A DNA stretch of 64,000 nt from Marinobacter sp. MDS2 (GCF_030718085.1 NZ_JAVAJF010000001.1:1860001-1924000); one strand, 5' to 3'; numbered from the stretch's first letter, positions 40,194-49,623 are shown. The notes: a model not told the origin generated them from the sequence alone. A program made the numbers and translations.

Positions 40194-40967
40194 ATGGATA
40201 TTCTGACGCTGGTCGGGCTGTTCGCCGGAGTTGTGATTGTGCTGCTTGCCATGTTGGCAAACGCATCGATCACAACCTTCCTGAACCTGCCCGGCCTGGC
40301 CATTGTGTTGGGCGGCACCTTCGCGGTTACGTTGATCAAATTCCGTTTGCCCACCGTTGCCAGTGCGTTCCGGCTGGCGGCGAAAACAGTATTCACTGAT
40401 CGTCTCCCCCGCCCTTCCTCGTTAATTCTGGAAGTGGGGGAGCTGGGCCGTAAGGTACGAAAAGAGGGTATTCTGGGGCTCGAAGAGCACGAAGCCAGCG
40501 ATGACTTCCTGAAAAAAGCCATCTCCCTGTGTGTTGATGGTCATCCACCGGATCTGGTGGAAGAAGCATTACTGCAGGAAAACCAGCAAATTGCCGAGCG
40601 CTATGAAGTGGCCGAGCGGGTATTCCGGGGGATTGGCGAATCCGCCCCGGCCATCGGCATGCTGGGTACCCTGATCGGTTTGGTGCAGATGCTGAATACT
40701 CTTGATGACCCTTCCACCATCGGGCCCGCCATGGCCATCGCTCTTCTGACCACTCTGTACGGGGCTTTTCTTGCCCAGTTGATTGCCCTGCCCCTGGCGG
40801 AAAAGTTGCAGCTGAAAGCCGAAGACGACGCCCGCAACCAATTGCTGATCATCACCTCCATCAAGAGCATTATGCGCGGTGAAAACCCAAGGGTGATGAC
40901 CGAGTTTCTGTCTTCCTACCTGCCCCCCGAGCATCGGACCGGTCTTGCGCCTGAAAAGGAGGCATAA
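40194..40967 (+). CDS. Flagellar motor stator protein, MotA/PomA type
   Basis: 257 residues with four membrane helices: two near the N-terminus (residues 1-50) and two around 155-205, with a cytoplasmic loop between. The start MDILTLVGLFAGV and the segment GIGESAPAIGMLGTLIGLVQML (quoted in parts) match PomA-type stators. With the following MotB it forms the ion channel that drives flagellar rotation; sodium coupling (PomA) is more likely than proton coupling by resemblance, but not proven. Other flagellar genes are absent nearby. The next gene starts 3 bp after its stop. Confidence 0.9.
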   Translation: MDILTLVGLFAGVVIVLLAMLANASITTFLNLPGLAIVLGGTFAVTLIKFRLPTVASAFRLAAKTVFTDRLPRPSSLILEVGELGRKVRKEGILGLEEHEASDDFLKKAISLCVDGHPPDLVEEALLQENQQIAERYEVAERVFRGIGESAPAIGMLGTLIGLVQMLNTLDDPSTIGPAMAIALLTTLYGAFLAQLIALPLAEKLQLKAEDDARNQLLIITSIKSIMRGENPRVMTEFLSSYLPPEHRTGLAPEKEA

Positions 40968-40970
40968 GGA

Positions 40971-41804
40971 TTGTTGCTGCCCCGGCCTCGCAAACGGCAA
41001 AAAGCCAAAAACGGTGCGCCAGACTGGATCGTCACCTTTGCCGATCTGGCGACCCTGCTCCTGACCTTTTTTATTCTGCTGCTGTCGTTTGCCGAAATGG
41101 ATGTGGAAAAGTATCGGGCCATGGCAAATTCCATGTCGGTGGCGTTTGGTTCCCAAAACGTTATTGGTGAAGGCATCGGGGGCTCGCCAATCACTTTGCT
41201 GGAGTCTGAAACGGTATCGCTGCCGGAACCATCGGAGACCTTGCAAGACCAGCCCGAATTCATTGACGAGCGAGCCGAGGAGCCGGAAATCCGCCAGATC
41301 CCGGGCGGGGTTCTGGATCTGACCTCAAGACTGGTGCGAGAGCTGGAACCGGAAGCCGCGGCCGGTAGTTTGCAAGTCAATTACGACGAAGATCAGGTGG
41401 TTATCCGCTTTGCCGAGGAAGCCACGTTTCGGTCTGGAGACGCGGCCATCAAGCCTGACATGATTCCCATTATTGAACGAGTTGTGACGGTATTAGCCGG
41501 CTGCGAGGGCGATGTGGTGGTGTCCGGACACTCGGATGACCGCCCTATTTCCAGCAGTAAATACCGTTCCAACTGGGATCTTTCTGCGGCCCGGGCGGTG
41601 TCGGTGGTGCATGAGCTGGTGATGAACCGGCAAATTCCAGCGGACCGGGTGATGGCCGCCGGGCGTGCTGAAACCCGCCCGTTGGCGGCCAACGACAGCC
41701 CGGAGAATCGAGCTTTGAACCGCCGTGTGGAGATCTCCATTCGGAATCCCGAATGCTATGCGCAGGAATCGACTGGAGACGTTTCTGTCGAAATACTACC
41801 CTGA
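40971..41804 (+). CDS. Flagellar motor stator protein, MotB/PomB type
   Basis: 277 residues. A single N-terminal helix contains the ion-binding aspartate in FADLATLLLTFF (Asp25), followed by a plug-like amphipathic segment and a C-terminal OmpA-like domain (SGHSDDRP ... NRALNRRVEI) that anchors the stator to peptidoglycan. It starts with TTG at 40971, with GGAGG eight bases upstream inside the end of the motA gene, so the two subunits should be co-translated. Confidence 0.92.
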   Translation: MLLPRPRKRQKAKNGAPDWIVTFADLATLLLTFFILLLSFAEMDVEKYRAMANSMSVAFGSQNVIGEGIGGSPITLLESETVSLPEPSETLQDQPEFIDERAEEPEIRQIPGGVLDLTSRLVRELEPEAAAGSLQVNYDEDQVVIRFAEEATFRSGDAAIKPDMIPIIERVVTVLAGCEGDVVVSGHSDDRPISSSKYRSNWDLSAARAVSVVHELVMNRQIPADRVMAAGRAETRPLAANDSPENRALNRRVEISIRNPECYAQESTGDVSVEILP

Positions 41805-41921
41805 CCCGCATTGCCTTATGCTTGCAGCGTAGATCCTCATAGTACTTTCATATAACTGACACAGTTTCAAAACCTTATACTGTGCGGCCTAAACATTTTG
41901 AATCCAGTAGGAGTGATACCA

Positions 41922-42233
41922 ATGAGCGGACCGGATAAACCGAAAGTCCTTGACGAAGTGTGGAGTGACGAGCGGGTAAAAAGCTTCCTGGACCTGGAGC
42001 CCTATGACAAGACGGTGCAAGCGGACCACTTTGTCCTGTTGCGTGCCTATGAAGCCATGCGCGCCGAGGATTTCGAGCGCTTTGTCGGATTCTTTGTCGC
42101 CGCTGGTCGTAACCTGGATGCCACCGACGAGCACGGCGAGACCATGCTGGACCGAATCTCCAAGCATGGCCGCAGCGGCGATTACGCCCGCGCACTGGAA
42201 AACGCAGGCGCCAAAGCGCCAGCCGGAAACTGA
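41922..42233 (+). CDS. PA4642 family protein
   Basis: A small soluble protein of 103 residues. KVLDEVWSDERVKSFLDLEP and the later FERFVGFFVAAGRNLDATDEHGETMLD (quoted in parts) match the PA4642 family of Pseudomonas and relatives. The second half resembles one ankyrin-like repeat. Function is unknown. The ATG at 41922 has TAGGAG eight bases upstream; in-frame codons before it are not used. It converges with the carbonic anhydrase gene (14 bp gap). Confidence 0.8.
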   Translation: MSGPDKPKVLDEVWSDERVKSFLDLEPYDKTVQADHFVLLRAYEAMRAEDFERFVGFFVAAGRNLDATDEHGETMLDRISKHGRSGDYARALENAGAKAPAGN

Positions 42234-42246
42234 GTTCCGGCGGACG

Positions 42247-42786
42247 TTATTCTGAAGCTTCGAGGTATTCGTTCTTCAGCTTCACGTAGTTGGCAGCGGT
42301 GTACTTGAAGAAGGTTTTTTCTTTGTCGCTCAACGCTCGCGCTTGTTTACAGGGTGAGCCGACATAGAGATAACCGGATTCAAGCCGCTTGCCCGGCGGC
42401 ACCAGTGTGCCGGCCCCGATGATCACTTCGTCTTCAACGACGGCTCCGTCCATGACGGTACAGCCCATGCCCACCAGCACCCGGCTACCAATGGTGCAGC
42501 CGTGTAGCAGCGCCTTGTGGCCCACAGTCACATCGTCACCGAGAATCAGCGGCCAGCCACCCGGATTAAAATCACTGGCGTGGGTGATGTGCAAAACCGA
42601 CCCGTCCTGAATGCTGCAGCGGTCGCCAATGCGGATTTTGTGCATGTCACCGCGGATCACGGTCATCGGCCAAACGGAGCAATCTTCCCCCATTTCGACG
42701 TCGCCGATTACCACGGCACTCTCGTCTACCCAGGTACTTTCACCAAATTTTGGTGTGCTACCCTTGTGAGTTCGTACATTCGCCAT
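42247..42786 (-). CDS. Gamma-class carbonic anhydrase family protein
   Basis: 179 residues forming a left-handed beta helix of hexapeptide repeats, as in the gamma carbonic anhydrase / YrdA / PaaY group. The three zinc-ligand histidines are visible in SVLHITH and TVGHKALLHG. It may hydrate CO2, but many members have no proven activity. I place the start at ATG 42786; the frame remains open upstream, but there it runs through palindromic element B and is not coding. The divergent prlC gene starts 211 bp away. Confidence 0.88.
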   Translation of the reverse strand: MANVRTHKGSTPKFGESTWVDESAVVIGDVEMGEDCSVWPMTVIRGDMHKIRIGDRCSIQDGSVLHITHASDFNPGGWPLILGDDVTVGHKALLHGCTIGSRVLVGMGCTVMDGAVVEDEVIIGAGTLVPPGKRLESGYLYVGSPCKQARALSDKEKTFFKYTAANYVKLKNEYLEASE

Positions 42787-42821
42787 TACATATACCTCTA
42801 TAACGTTTCCCGGAGGTTGGG

Positions 42822-42936
42822 GGCGCGTGTGGGATAGGTCTTTCCAAAACTGTGCGGAGCCATGGATGGCGGAGCTCAAGCGTCACATGGACGTGCCGAA
42901 GGAGCGTGTTTTGGAAAGACCTATCCCACACGTGCC
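42822..42936. repeat. Palindromic element B: same core as element A, different arms
   Basis: The 71-bp core at 42844-42914 matches element A (8940-9010) at 68 of 71 positions. The flanking arms are perfect inverted repeats over 25 bp (42826-42850 and 42908-42932) and extend to 29 bp with one G-T wobble. Outside the shared CCAAAAC/GTTTTGG ends they have no resemblance to the arms of element A. It lies in the divergent gap between the carbonic anhydrase gene and prlC, leaving 35 and 60 bp to their start codons. Confidence 0.9.
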
Positions 42937-42996
42937 GTGCACCAAAGTGTGATATCGGGAAGCTACCCTAAACATGAACCGCTGAGAAGGGGACCT

Positions 42997-45042
42997 ATGA
43001 ATAACCCGCTACTGACTGACGATCTGCTGCCGAAGTTCGAGCACATTCGCACCGAGCACATGGAAACGGCGATTGACCAGATTCTCAGCAAGAATCGGAT
43101 GAAGATCCAATCGCTGGCCGAACAGGAAGACCCGACTTGGGATACCCTGATGCAGCCCATGCAGTCGATGGAAAACGACTTGACCAATGCCTGGTCCGTG
43201 ATCTCCCACCTGAACGGCGTGATGAACAACGACGACCTGCGTACGGTGTACAAGAACTGTCTGGAAAAGCTGACCGAATACAGCACCGAAATCAGCCAGA
43301 ATGAAGCCCTATGCAATGCTTACAAGAAGCTGGCGGCACGGGACGATTTTAAAGATCTCAGTGAAGCCCAGCGCAAGTCCATCGAGAATACCCTGCGCGA
43401 CTTCCATCTGGGCGGTGTCGATCTGCCGGAGGACAAGAAAAAACGTTACGCGGACTTGTCCCGGGAATTGGCTGAGCTGTCGAACAAATTCAGTGACAAC
43501 GTATTGGACGCCACCCAGAATTGGTTCAAGCAGATTACCGATGTCAGCGAACTATCGGGTGTGCCGGAAACCGCCATCGACGGTGCCAAGCAGGCGGCCC
43601 GACAGAAAGAGCTGGATGGTTACGTGATCACGCTGGATTTCCCCAGTTTCTACCCGATCATGACATACTGTGATAACCGTGAACTGCGCCGGGAAGTATA
43701 CGAAGCCTTTGTCACCCGCGCCTCGGACCAAGGCCCGGATGCGGGCACCTGGGACAACACCCCGGTGATGGCTGAAATTCTCAAGCGCCGTCATGCCTTG
43801 GCGCAGTTGCTGGGCTTTAACAACTACGCCGAGCGTTCATTGGCCACCAAAATGGCTCGCAGCGTAGACGAGGTGCTGGAATTCCTGAACCAGCTGGCGG
43901 AGAAGTCCAAGCCGCAAGCCGAGAAGGAATTTGCCGAGCTGAAGGCGTTTGCCAAAGACGAGCACGGTGTCGATGATCTGCAAGCCTGGGACGTCGGTTA
44001 TTACAGCGAAAAGCTGCGCCAGAAACGTTACGACATTTCTCCTGAAACCCTGCGCCCCTGGTTCCCTGTGGATAAAGTGGTACCCGGTTTGTTCCGAGTG
44101 GCTGAGAAGCTGTTCGGTGTTCAGATTGAAGAAAAACCGGACGTTGAAACCTGGCACGAAGACGCCACGGCTTATTGCATCAGCCGTAACGGTGAGCCTA
44201 TTGCCTGGTTCTATCTGGACCTGTTCGCCCGCCAAGGCAAACGCGGTGGCGCCTGGATGGCCGATTGCCGGGTACGCTGGCGCAACATGCGCGGCCAGCT
44301 GCAATTGCCGGTTGCCTTCCTGACCTGTAACTTCACCCCGCCAGTAGATGGCAAACCGTCTCTGCTGACCCATGATGAAGTGACCACCCTGTTCCACGAG
44401 TTCGGTCACGGCTTGCATCACATGCTGACGCAAGTTGAAGTTATGGATGTCTCCGGCATCAACGGCGTGGCTTGGGACGCGGTCGAACTGCCGTCCCAGT
44501 TCCTGGAAAACTGGTGCTGGAATCCGGAATCTCTAGCTCTGATTGCCAGCCACCACGAAACCGGAGAACCGCTGCCGGAAGATCTGTTGCAAAAGCTGCT
44601 GGCAGCGAAAAACTTCCAATCCGGCATGGGCATGGTGCGCCAGTTGGAGTTCTCGTTGTTCGATTTCCGCCTGCACGCGGAGTTCACCGACGAAGCTCCC
44701 ACCAACCCGCTCGACATGCATCGGAAGGTACGTGAAGACATTGCCGTGGTTCAGGCGCCGGAGTTCAATCGTTTCCCGAACGGTTTCTCTCACATCTTCG
44801 CGGGTGGCTACGCAGCGGGCTACTACAGCTACAAATGGGCCGAGGTCTTGGCAGCGGATGCCTTCTCATTGTTCGAGGAAAAAGGCATCTTCGATCCGGA
44901 AACTGGCAAGGCGTTCTTGCAGAACATTCTGGAAAAAGGCGGCTCGCAGGAGCCCATGGAGTTGTTCAAAGCCTTCCGCGGCCGTGAGCCTCAGGTGGAT
45001 GCGTTGTTGGAGCAATCTGGCATTACCGGCGAAGTAGCCTGA
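42997..45042 (+). CDS. prlC: Oligopeptidase A
   Basis: An M3-family zinc metallopeptidase of 681 residues (E. coli PrlC 680) that degrades signal peptides and other short peptides in the cytoplasm. The zinc motif HEFGHGLHH lies at about residue 467, with the downstream glutamate in the ENWCWNPESL region. The ATG at 42997 is preceded by GAAGGGG. The frame extends back through element B, but that part is not family sequence. A DnaA box at 44067-44075 encodes Val-Asp-Lys. yheV follows. Confidence 0.96.
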   Translation: MNNPLLTDDLLPKFEHIRTEHMETAIDQILSKNRMKIQSLAEQEDPTWDTLMQPMQSMENDLTNAWSVISHLNGVMNNDDLRTVYKNCLEKLTEYSTEISQNEALCNAYKKLAARDDFKDLSEAQRKSIENTLRDFHLGGVDLPEDKKKRYADLSRELAELSNKFSDNVLDATQNWFKQITDVSELSGVPETAIDGAKQAARQKELDGYVITLDFPSFYPIMTYCDNRELRREVYEAFVTRASDQGPDAGTWDNTPVMAEILKRRHALAQLLGFNNYAERSLATKMARSVDEVLEFLNQLAEKSKPQAEKEFAELKAFAKDEHGVDDLQAWDVGYYSEKLRQKRYDISPETLRPWFPVDKVVPGLFRVAEKLFGVQIEEKPDVETWHEDATAYCISRNGEPIAWFYLDLFARQGKRGGAWMADCRVRWRNMRGQLQLPVAFLTCNFTPPVDGKPSLLTHDEVTTLFHEFGHGLHHMLTQVEVMDVSGINGVAWDAVELPSQFLENWCWNPESLALIASHHETGEPLPEDLLQKLLAAKNFQSGMGMVRQLEFSLFDFRLHAEFTDEAPTNPLDMHRKVREDIAVVQAPEFNRFPNGFSHIFAGGYAAGYYSYKWAEVLAADAFSLFEEKGIFDPETGKAFLQNILEKGGSQEPMELFKAFRGREPQVDALLEQSGITGEVA

Positions 45043-45051
45043 TACAATGAA

Positions 45052-45077
45052 AGCTGGCCGTGCTGATGCGGCCAGCT
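45052..45077 (+). other. Hairpin between prlC and yheV
   Basis: A perfect 9-bp stem AGCTGGCCG (45052-45060 with 45069-45077) and an 8-base loop. There is no T-run after it, so it is more likely an mRNA processing or stability element than a terminator. Confidence 0.5.
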
Positions 45078-45097
45078 GGTTAATCTGGAGTTGAGTT

Positions 45098-45349
45098 ATG
45101 CCGAGTCCAAAACGTTTTATCGCCGGTGCGATTTGTCCGCGCTGTGCGGAGATGGACAAGATCACGATGTTCACGGACGACAAAGGCGATCAGGTGCGTG
45201 AGTGCGTGGCCTGTGGGTATACCGATGCCCTGTCTGAGGTTGAGCAGCCAGCGGCTCCTGAAATTGAAACCCGCGTGAACACTCGGGGCAATGAGGACGA
45301 CCATACGGTTAAACAGGTGGTGTTTTTTAAGGCTGGTTCTGAGGACTGA
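45098..45349 (+). CDS. yheV: YheV-type zinc-ribbon protein
   Basis: 83 residues. Two cysteine pairs (CPRC at 13-16 and CVAC near residue 46) form a zinc ribbon, with FTDDKGDQVRECVACGY between and after them as in YheV. Function is unknown. It follows prlC by 55 bp, probably in one operon, and ends before the double palindrome at 45397-45661. Confidence 0.85.
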   Translation: MPSPKRFIAGAICPRCAEMDKITMFTDDKGDQVRECVACGYTDALSEVEQPAAPEIETRVNTRGNEDDHTVKQVVFFKAGSED

Positions 45350-45396
45350 TTTGCTTGGGCGACTGGCTTTGTAGCCTGGTTGTTTGGGAGATGGTC

Positions 45397-45474
45397 GGGG
45401 TTCGGGAGAGGGGGCCAAAACGGAAAACGTGGTTTTCCTGATAGTTTTGGTCCCCTCTCCCGAACCCCTTTTTT
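45397..45474 (+). repeat. Palindromic element C, also a strong terminator
   Basis: 25-bp arms (45397-45421 and 45444-45468) pair fully with one G-T wobble. The 22-bp core at 45422-45443 folds on itself (GGAAAAC-GTG-GTTTTCC). Six T follow directly, making it a working terminator for yheV. The core, bounded by CAAAAC and GTTTTG, recurs in inverted orientation in element D with different arms. The 109 bp between C and D are AT-rich and hold no gene that I can see. Confidence 0.88.
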
Positions 45475-45583
45475 GTGGCCTTTTTAAAATCGCTTGGGTG
45501 CTTGAAGCGTTTTCAGGAAAGCATCAAAAAGAGCTTTTTCGTTCTCTTTAGTCTTTACCCCAGAGATTTCTCCAAAGATTAAC

Positions 45584-45661
45584 GTTCGGGGTTGGTGGGG
45601 GGTGTCAAAACTATCAGGGAAACCACGTTTTCCGTTTTGACACCCCCCACCAACCCCGAAC
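45584..45661 (-). repeat. Palindromic element D: same core as C, inverted, different arms
   Basis: Perfect 28-bp inverted arms (45584-45611 and 45634-45661) around a 22-bp core (45612-45633) that is the reverse complement of the core of element C except at one base. The arm sequence (rich in GGGG and GGTGG) differs from that of C. It lies 32 bp beyond the stop of the antiporter gene on the minus strand. No T-run follows in that direction. Confidence 0.88.
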
Positions 45662-45692
45662 CACCCCGCAGAAAAGCAGGCTACTTACAAAG

Positions 45693-47015
45693 TTAGAGAA
45701 CCATAGCCGCCAACCAGCCAAAGCCAAGCAATGGCAGGTTGTAGTGCAGGAAGGTCGGAACAACCGTATCCCAAATGTGGTTGTGTTGACCGTCTACGTT
45801 CAGACCAGCCGTTGGCCCAAGGGTAGAATCGGAAGCCGGGGAACCGGCATCACCCAGAGCACCGGCGGTGCCTACCAAGGCAACGATGGCCAACGGGCTG
45901 AAGCCCATTTGCAGGGCCAGCGGAACATACAAAGCCGCAATAATGGGAATGGTGGAGAACGACGAGCCAATACCCATGGTAATCAGCAGGCCCACCACCA
46001 GCATCAGCAGGGCCGCGAGCGGTTTGTTCTCGCCAATGGCGGCAACCGAGCCTTCGACCAGATTGGCGATGTCACCGGTTTCGCGCATCACTTCCGCGAA
46101 ACCGTTGGCGGCGATCATGATGAAACCGATCATCGCCAGCATCTTCATGCCTTCGGTGAACAAGTCATCCGCTTCCTGCCATTTAACAACACCCGACAGG
46201 TTGAACAGCACGAAACCTGCCAGCGCGCCCAGAATCATAGAGCCCAGCCACAGCTGCACCACGAAAGCCACTACGATGGCGATCAGTGCCATAACCAGGG
46301 TTTTCGGGCTGTATTTTACGTCCACCCGCTCGGTTTGGCTGATCAGTTTGAGGTCGTAGCCACGACCGCCGCGATAACTGAAGAACACTGCGATCAAAAG
46401 GCCCACCAGCATGCCCAGCGCAGGTAGCGCCATGGCGGACATGACATTCAATTCACTGGCATCGACACCGTTGTCTGCAACGTTAGCGAGCAGGATTTCA
46501 TTCAGGTAAATGCCGCCGAAGCCCACAGGCAGGAACATATACGGCGTGATCAAACCGAAGGTCAGTGCACAGGCCACCAGGCGGCGGTCCATGTGGAGTT
46601 TGGCCATCACGTACAGCAACGGCGGGACAACCAGCGGGATAAAGGCGATGTGGATCGGCAGGATGTTCTGGGAAGACATCGCAACGGCAACCAGCAGGCC
46701 GATAATCATGAAGCGAATGCCGGTGGCTGCGCCCCCTTCGTCTTGTTTGCCCACCAGAGCGAGAGCTTTGTCGGCCAAGGCGTGGGCCAGACCGGATTTA
46801 CCGATAGCGACAGCGAAGGCGCCCAAGGTGGCGTAGGACAAAGCGACAGTTGCCCCGCCGCCCAAACCGGCATTAAAGGCATCAATGGTGGACTCGAGGG
46901 ACATCCCTGCGACAAGGCCACCAGATATGGCGCCGACAATCAGGGCAACAACAACGTGGATGCGGCACAAGCTCAGTACGAGCATGATCAGTACCGCGGC
47001 AACAACGGCATTCAT
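45693..47015 (-). CDS. Na+/H+ antiporter family protein (NhaC-like)
   Basis: 440 residues with about eleven membrane helices. The segment [20 protein letters not shown] and the glycine/serine-rich [20 protein letters not shown] near the C-terminus match the sodium/proton antiporter family related to NhaC and some amino acid carriers. Sodium export would suit a marine host, but substrate is inferred. The gene stands alone, with elements C and D after its stop. Confidence 0.82.
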   Translation of the reverse strand: MNAVVAAVLIMLVLSLCRIHVVVALIVGAISGGLVAGMSLESTIDAFNAGLGGGATVALSYATLGAFAVAIGKSGLAHALADKALALVGKQDEGGAATGIRFMIIGLLVAVAMSSQNILPIHIAFIPLVVPPLLYVMAKLHMDRRLVACALTFGLITPYMFLPVGFGGIYLNEILLANVADNGVDASELNVMSAMALPALGMLVGLLIAVFFSYRGGRGYDLKLISQTERVDVKYSPKTLVMALIAIVVAFVVQLWLGSMILGALAGFVLFNLSGVVKWQEADDLFTEGMKMLAMIGFIMIAANGFAEVMRETGDIANLVEGSVAAIGENKPLAALLMLVVGLLITMGIGSSFSTIPIIAALYVPLALQMGFSPLAIVALVGTAGALGDAGSPASDSTLGPTAGLNVDGQHNHIWDTVVPTFLHYNLPLLGFGWLAAMVL

Positions 47016-47126
47016 GGCAAACTCCGGCTGAAAACTGAAGGTTAGCTGGCACCTTCAGGGCACCAGCGGTACGAAAAGTGGGCTAATGTGCAGGAAATGG
47101 CCGTGCCAGTCAAAGTGGTTATGTAA

Positions 47127-47363
47127 TTAATCTTTCGCCTCTACCCGGGCAAACCGGGGTACTTCTTCTCCGGCCACCTGGACGGTTTCGCGGAACATGC
47201 TGAGCGGACGTACCCATAAACTGTGGTCTCCGTACAGGCAGCGGTAGACCACGAGCGACTCTTCGGTTTCGCTGTGCTTGGCTACGCCGATGACTTCGTA
47301 ATCGCGCCCCTTATAGTGGCGGTATCGGCCTGGTGAAATTGTCTGCGAGGATCGGTTCATCAA
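47127..47363 (-). CDS. DUF1653 domain protein
   Basis: 78 residues. PGRYRHYKGRDYEVIGVAKHSETEE followed by VVYRCLYGDHSLWVRPLSMF (both quoted in full from the family consensus region) is the DUF1653 pattern, a small beta-rich fold of unknown function. The GRY-HYKG start and the W-RP end are conserved. It is divergent from the diguanylate cyclase gene, with 79 bp between starts. Confidence 0.88.
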   Translation of the reverse strand: MMNRSSQTISPGRYRHYKGRDYEVIGVAKHSETEESLVVYRCLYGDHSLWVRPLSMFRETVQVAGEEVPRFARVEAKD

Positions 47364-47442
47364 TGTTGCCCCGTGCGTAGTGAGCTATGCTCAAAGTGGT
47401 GCATAAAATTCAGCCAGTAGAACCCTAGTATCCAGTTGGCCG

Positions 47443-49233
47443 ATGAGCAATGGTAGACGTGTTGTGAGAGCGATTCTATTTATTTTACTAGGCCTGATCA
47501 GCCCGGCGGTTTTTTCAGCGCCTGTAGCTTTTCAATGGCTAGAAGTGCCGTATGGCGAGCTGTCTCTCGACGATGTTCGATCCGCTCCTGCAAGTCAGTG
47601 GCAATCCGTATCGGAGGGCGAGACGTTGAACCGGGGCTTCAGCGACAACGACTTTTGGTTAAGAGTCTCTTTGCCTGTGGATAAGCGCAATCGACTGTTA
47701 ACTATTGGCTATCCGTTACTGGATGAGGTGTCTGTTTACTGGATGGTTGGTGAGCAAGTCATCGAAACCCACCACACCGGCGATAAGCTTCCGTTCAATA
47801 GTCGCCCGATCAGCCATCGTAATTTTGTCTTTTTAGCCCCTACCTCTACTGATCCCTTAACCGCTTGGGTGCGTGTGCACACGGATGGTTCGGCTCAGAT
47901 ACCGGTCTCAGTAATGCCCTCTGGCGAGTTTTTGGCCAAGGAACAGGCGTCGTTTGGCTGGCAGGCCATGTTTGTCGGGGTCGTTTTGGCGCTGGCCCTG
48001 TACAACTTCTTTCTATTTACGATGGTGCGTGACACAACCTACCTGTGGTACGTGATGACCGTGCTTTCCACAAGTCTGGTTCAGCTGAACTTCAACGGGC
48101 TGTTGTTTCAGTGGCTGTGGCCAACCCTGCCGTGGCTGAACGAATTCGTAACCGCTCCGTTAGTGGGCGCCGCTTTAATTTTCGCGCTGACGTTCACGAT
48201 CAAGTTTTTGTCTATAAAACAGTTCAGCCTGGCCAGCTATCGTCTGCTTTGGGTGCTTAGATTACTGTCGTTTTTAATACTTGGGTACAGCATTTTCGTG
48301 TCCTACCACTCCGGGATTGTTCTGGTGAGTGCGCTGGCCGCTATCGGTACACCGATGGTTTGGCTGATGGCGCTGAGGCTTTGGAGTAAAGGTCAGGCAT
48401 TGGCAGGCTATTACGTGTTGGCCTGGACGCCTCTTCTGGTGGGGCATCTTGCGTTAGCCACCAGTAAATTGGGGTTGATGCCTCGAAGCTTGTTTACCGA
48501 GATGGCCCCGCAAGCCGGGGTGGCGATTGAGGCTGTGTTGTTGTCACTGGCTTTGGCTTACCGGATCAATAGAGAGCGTAAGAAACGCCAGGAAGCGCAG
48601 GATCATGCGTTGGTGGTTCAGCGCGAGGCCAACCTGACGTTGGAAACCCGGGTTCAGGAACGGACCGAAGAACTGCAAAATGCGAATCAATTGCTTAAGG
48701 CAGCGAGTTTGACGGATGGCCTGACCGGCGTCGCCAATCGCCGACGATTTGATGAAAAGCTGGGTGAGGAATGGCAGCGTGCCGTTCGGCACAAACAGGA
48801 ACTTAGTTTGATCATGGTGGATATTGATCACTTCAAAAAGGTCAACGACACCTTGGGGCACTTGATTGGCGATGATTGTCTGGTGGCGGTGGCGAGTGTC
48901 ATCGACAACGAAGTGCAGCGTTCAATTGATTTGCTTGCCCGCTTTGGTGGCGAGGAGTTTGTGGTGCTTCTGCCGACAACCGGTAGCGAAGGAGCCGGGG
49001 TGGTTGCCGAGCGTTTGAGGACAGCGGTTGAAGGCTCCCCGGTGAAGGTGAGTGATGGGGGTGCGCCGGTGAACCTGACCATCAGTCTGGGGGTTGCCAC
49101 CCTTCTGGCCACACAAGGCGCTGATCCTCAAGAGCTGATACGGCGCGCGGATGAGGCGCTGTATCGGGCCAAAACCGGTGGCCGCAACCGGGTGGTTGTC
49201 TGGTGTGATAGCCAGCCAACCACCGTTAGTTGA
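47443..49233 (+). CDS. Membrane diguanylate cyclase with 7TMR-DISM sensor
   Basis: 596 residues. A signal peptide (residues 1-25) leads to a periplasmic 7TMR-DISMED2-type domain (about 30-165), seven membrane helices (about 175-375), a short coiled coil (about 385-420) and a C-terminal GGDEF domain. The active site reads GGEEF, an accepted variant, and RSID five residues before it is a complete RxxD inhibitory site. It should therefore make cyclic di-GMP under product feedback in response to an extracytoplasmic ligand, probably a carbohydrate or lipid. A DnaA box at 47676 encodes Val-Asp-Lys. Its stop is 3 bp from the end of the convergent DoxX gene. Confidence 0.94.
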   Translation: MSNGRRVVRAILFILLGLISPAVFSAPVAFQWLEVPYGELSLDDVRSAPASQWQSVSEGETLNRGFSDNDFWLRVSLPVDKRNRLLTIGYPLLDEVSVYWMVGEQVIETHHTGDKLPFNSRPISHRNFVFLAPTSTDPLTAWVRVHTDGSAQIPVSVMPSGEFLAKEQASFGWQAMFVGVVLALALYNFFLFTMVRDTTYLWYVMTVLSTSLVQLNFNGLLFQWLWPTLPWLNEFVTAPLVGAALIFALTFTIKFLSIKQFSLASYRLLWVLRLLSFLILGYSIFVSYHSGIVLVSALAAIGTPMVWLMALRLWSKGQALAGYYVLAWTPLLVGHLALATSKLGLMPRSLFTEMAPQAGVAIEAVLLSLALAYRINRERKKRQEAQDHALVVQREANLTLETRVQERTEELQNANQLLKAASLTDGLTGVANRRRFDEKLGEEWQRAVRHKQELSLIMVDIDHFKKVNDTLGHLIGDDCLVAVASVIDNEVQRSIDLLARFGGEEFVVLLPTTGSEGAGVVAERLRTAVEGSPVKVSDGGAPVNLTISLGVATLLATQGADPQELIRRADEALYRAKTGGRNRVVVWCDSQPTTVS

Positions 49234-49236
49234 TCG

Positions 49237-49623
49237 TCAATTCTTGAGCTTGTAACGGCCCGGGCCGAGAAAGATAACCGCTAACGCAGAGAACAAGAAG
49301 AAACCTTGCAGCTCCAGTGACCAACCGCCGTTACTGCTGAGCGAGAGCAGCTGATGGCTGTGTACCAATGCAATGGCCACAACCATGTTGAAGACAACGA
49401 TGAGCGCACCGATGCGGGTCTGGTAGCCCAGAATGATCATCAGGGGCGCAAGAATTTCGCCGATGTAAACGCCATAGGCAAGAATGGTTGGCAAATTGTG
49501 GCTGGCTAACTGGCCTTCGATAAAGCCGACGCCGTTGAGCAACTTAGACACCCCGTGGAACAGCAGAAGGCCGCCAAGCGTGAGTCGAATAATCAGTTTT
49601 CCCAGGTCTGCATTGTCCAACAC
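49237..49623 (-). CDS. DoxX family membrane protein
   Basis: 128 residues with four membrane helices. LIIRLTLGGLLLFHGVSKL, GEILAPLMIILGYQTRIGAL and the end LGPGRYKL match the DoxX family. Members are often linked to thiol or quinone redox balance, but the role here is not known. The gene converges on the diguanylate cyclase with almost no spacing. Confidence 0.9.
   Translation of the reverse strand: MLDNADLGKLIIRLTLGGLLLFHGVSKLLNGVGFIEGQLASHNLPTILAYGVYIGEILAPLMIILGYQTRIGALIVVFNMVVAIALVHSHQLLSLSSNGGWSLELQGFFLFSALAVIFLGPGRYKLKN

Noticed and set aside
42862..42996. N-terminal extension of prlC
   Set aside because: The extra residues come from element B and are absent from oligopeptidase A; the ATG at 42997 has a ribosome site and the proper start.
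45052..45077. Rho-independent terminator after prlC
   Set aside because: The stem is good, but no T-run follows and yheV starts 20 bp later, so termination is unlikely.
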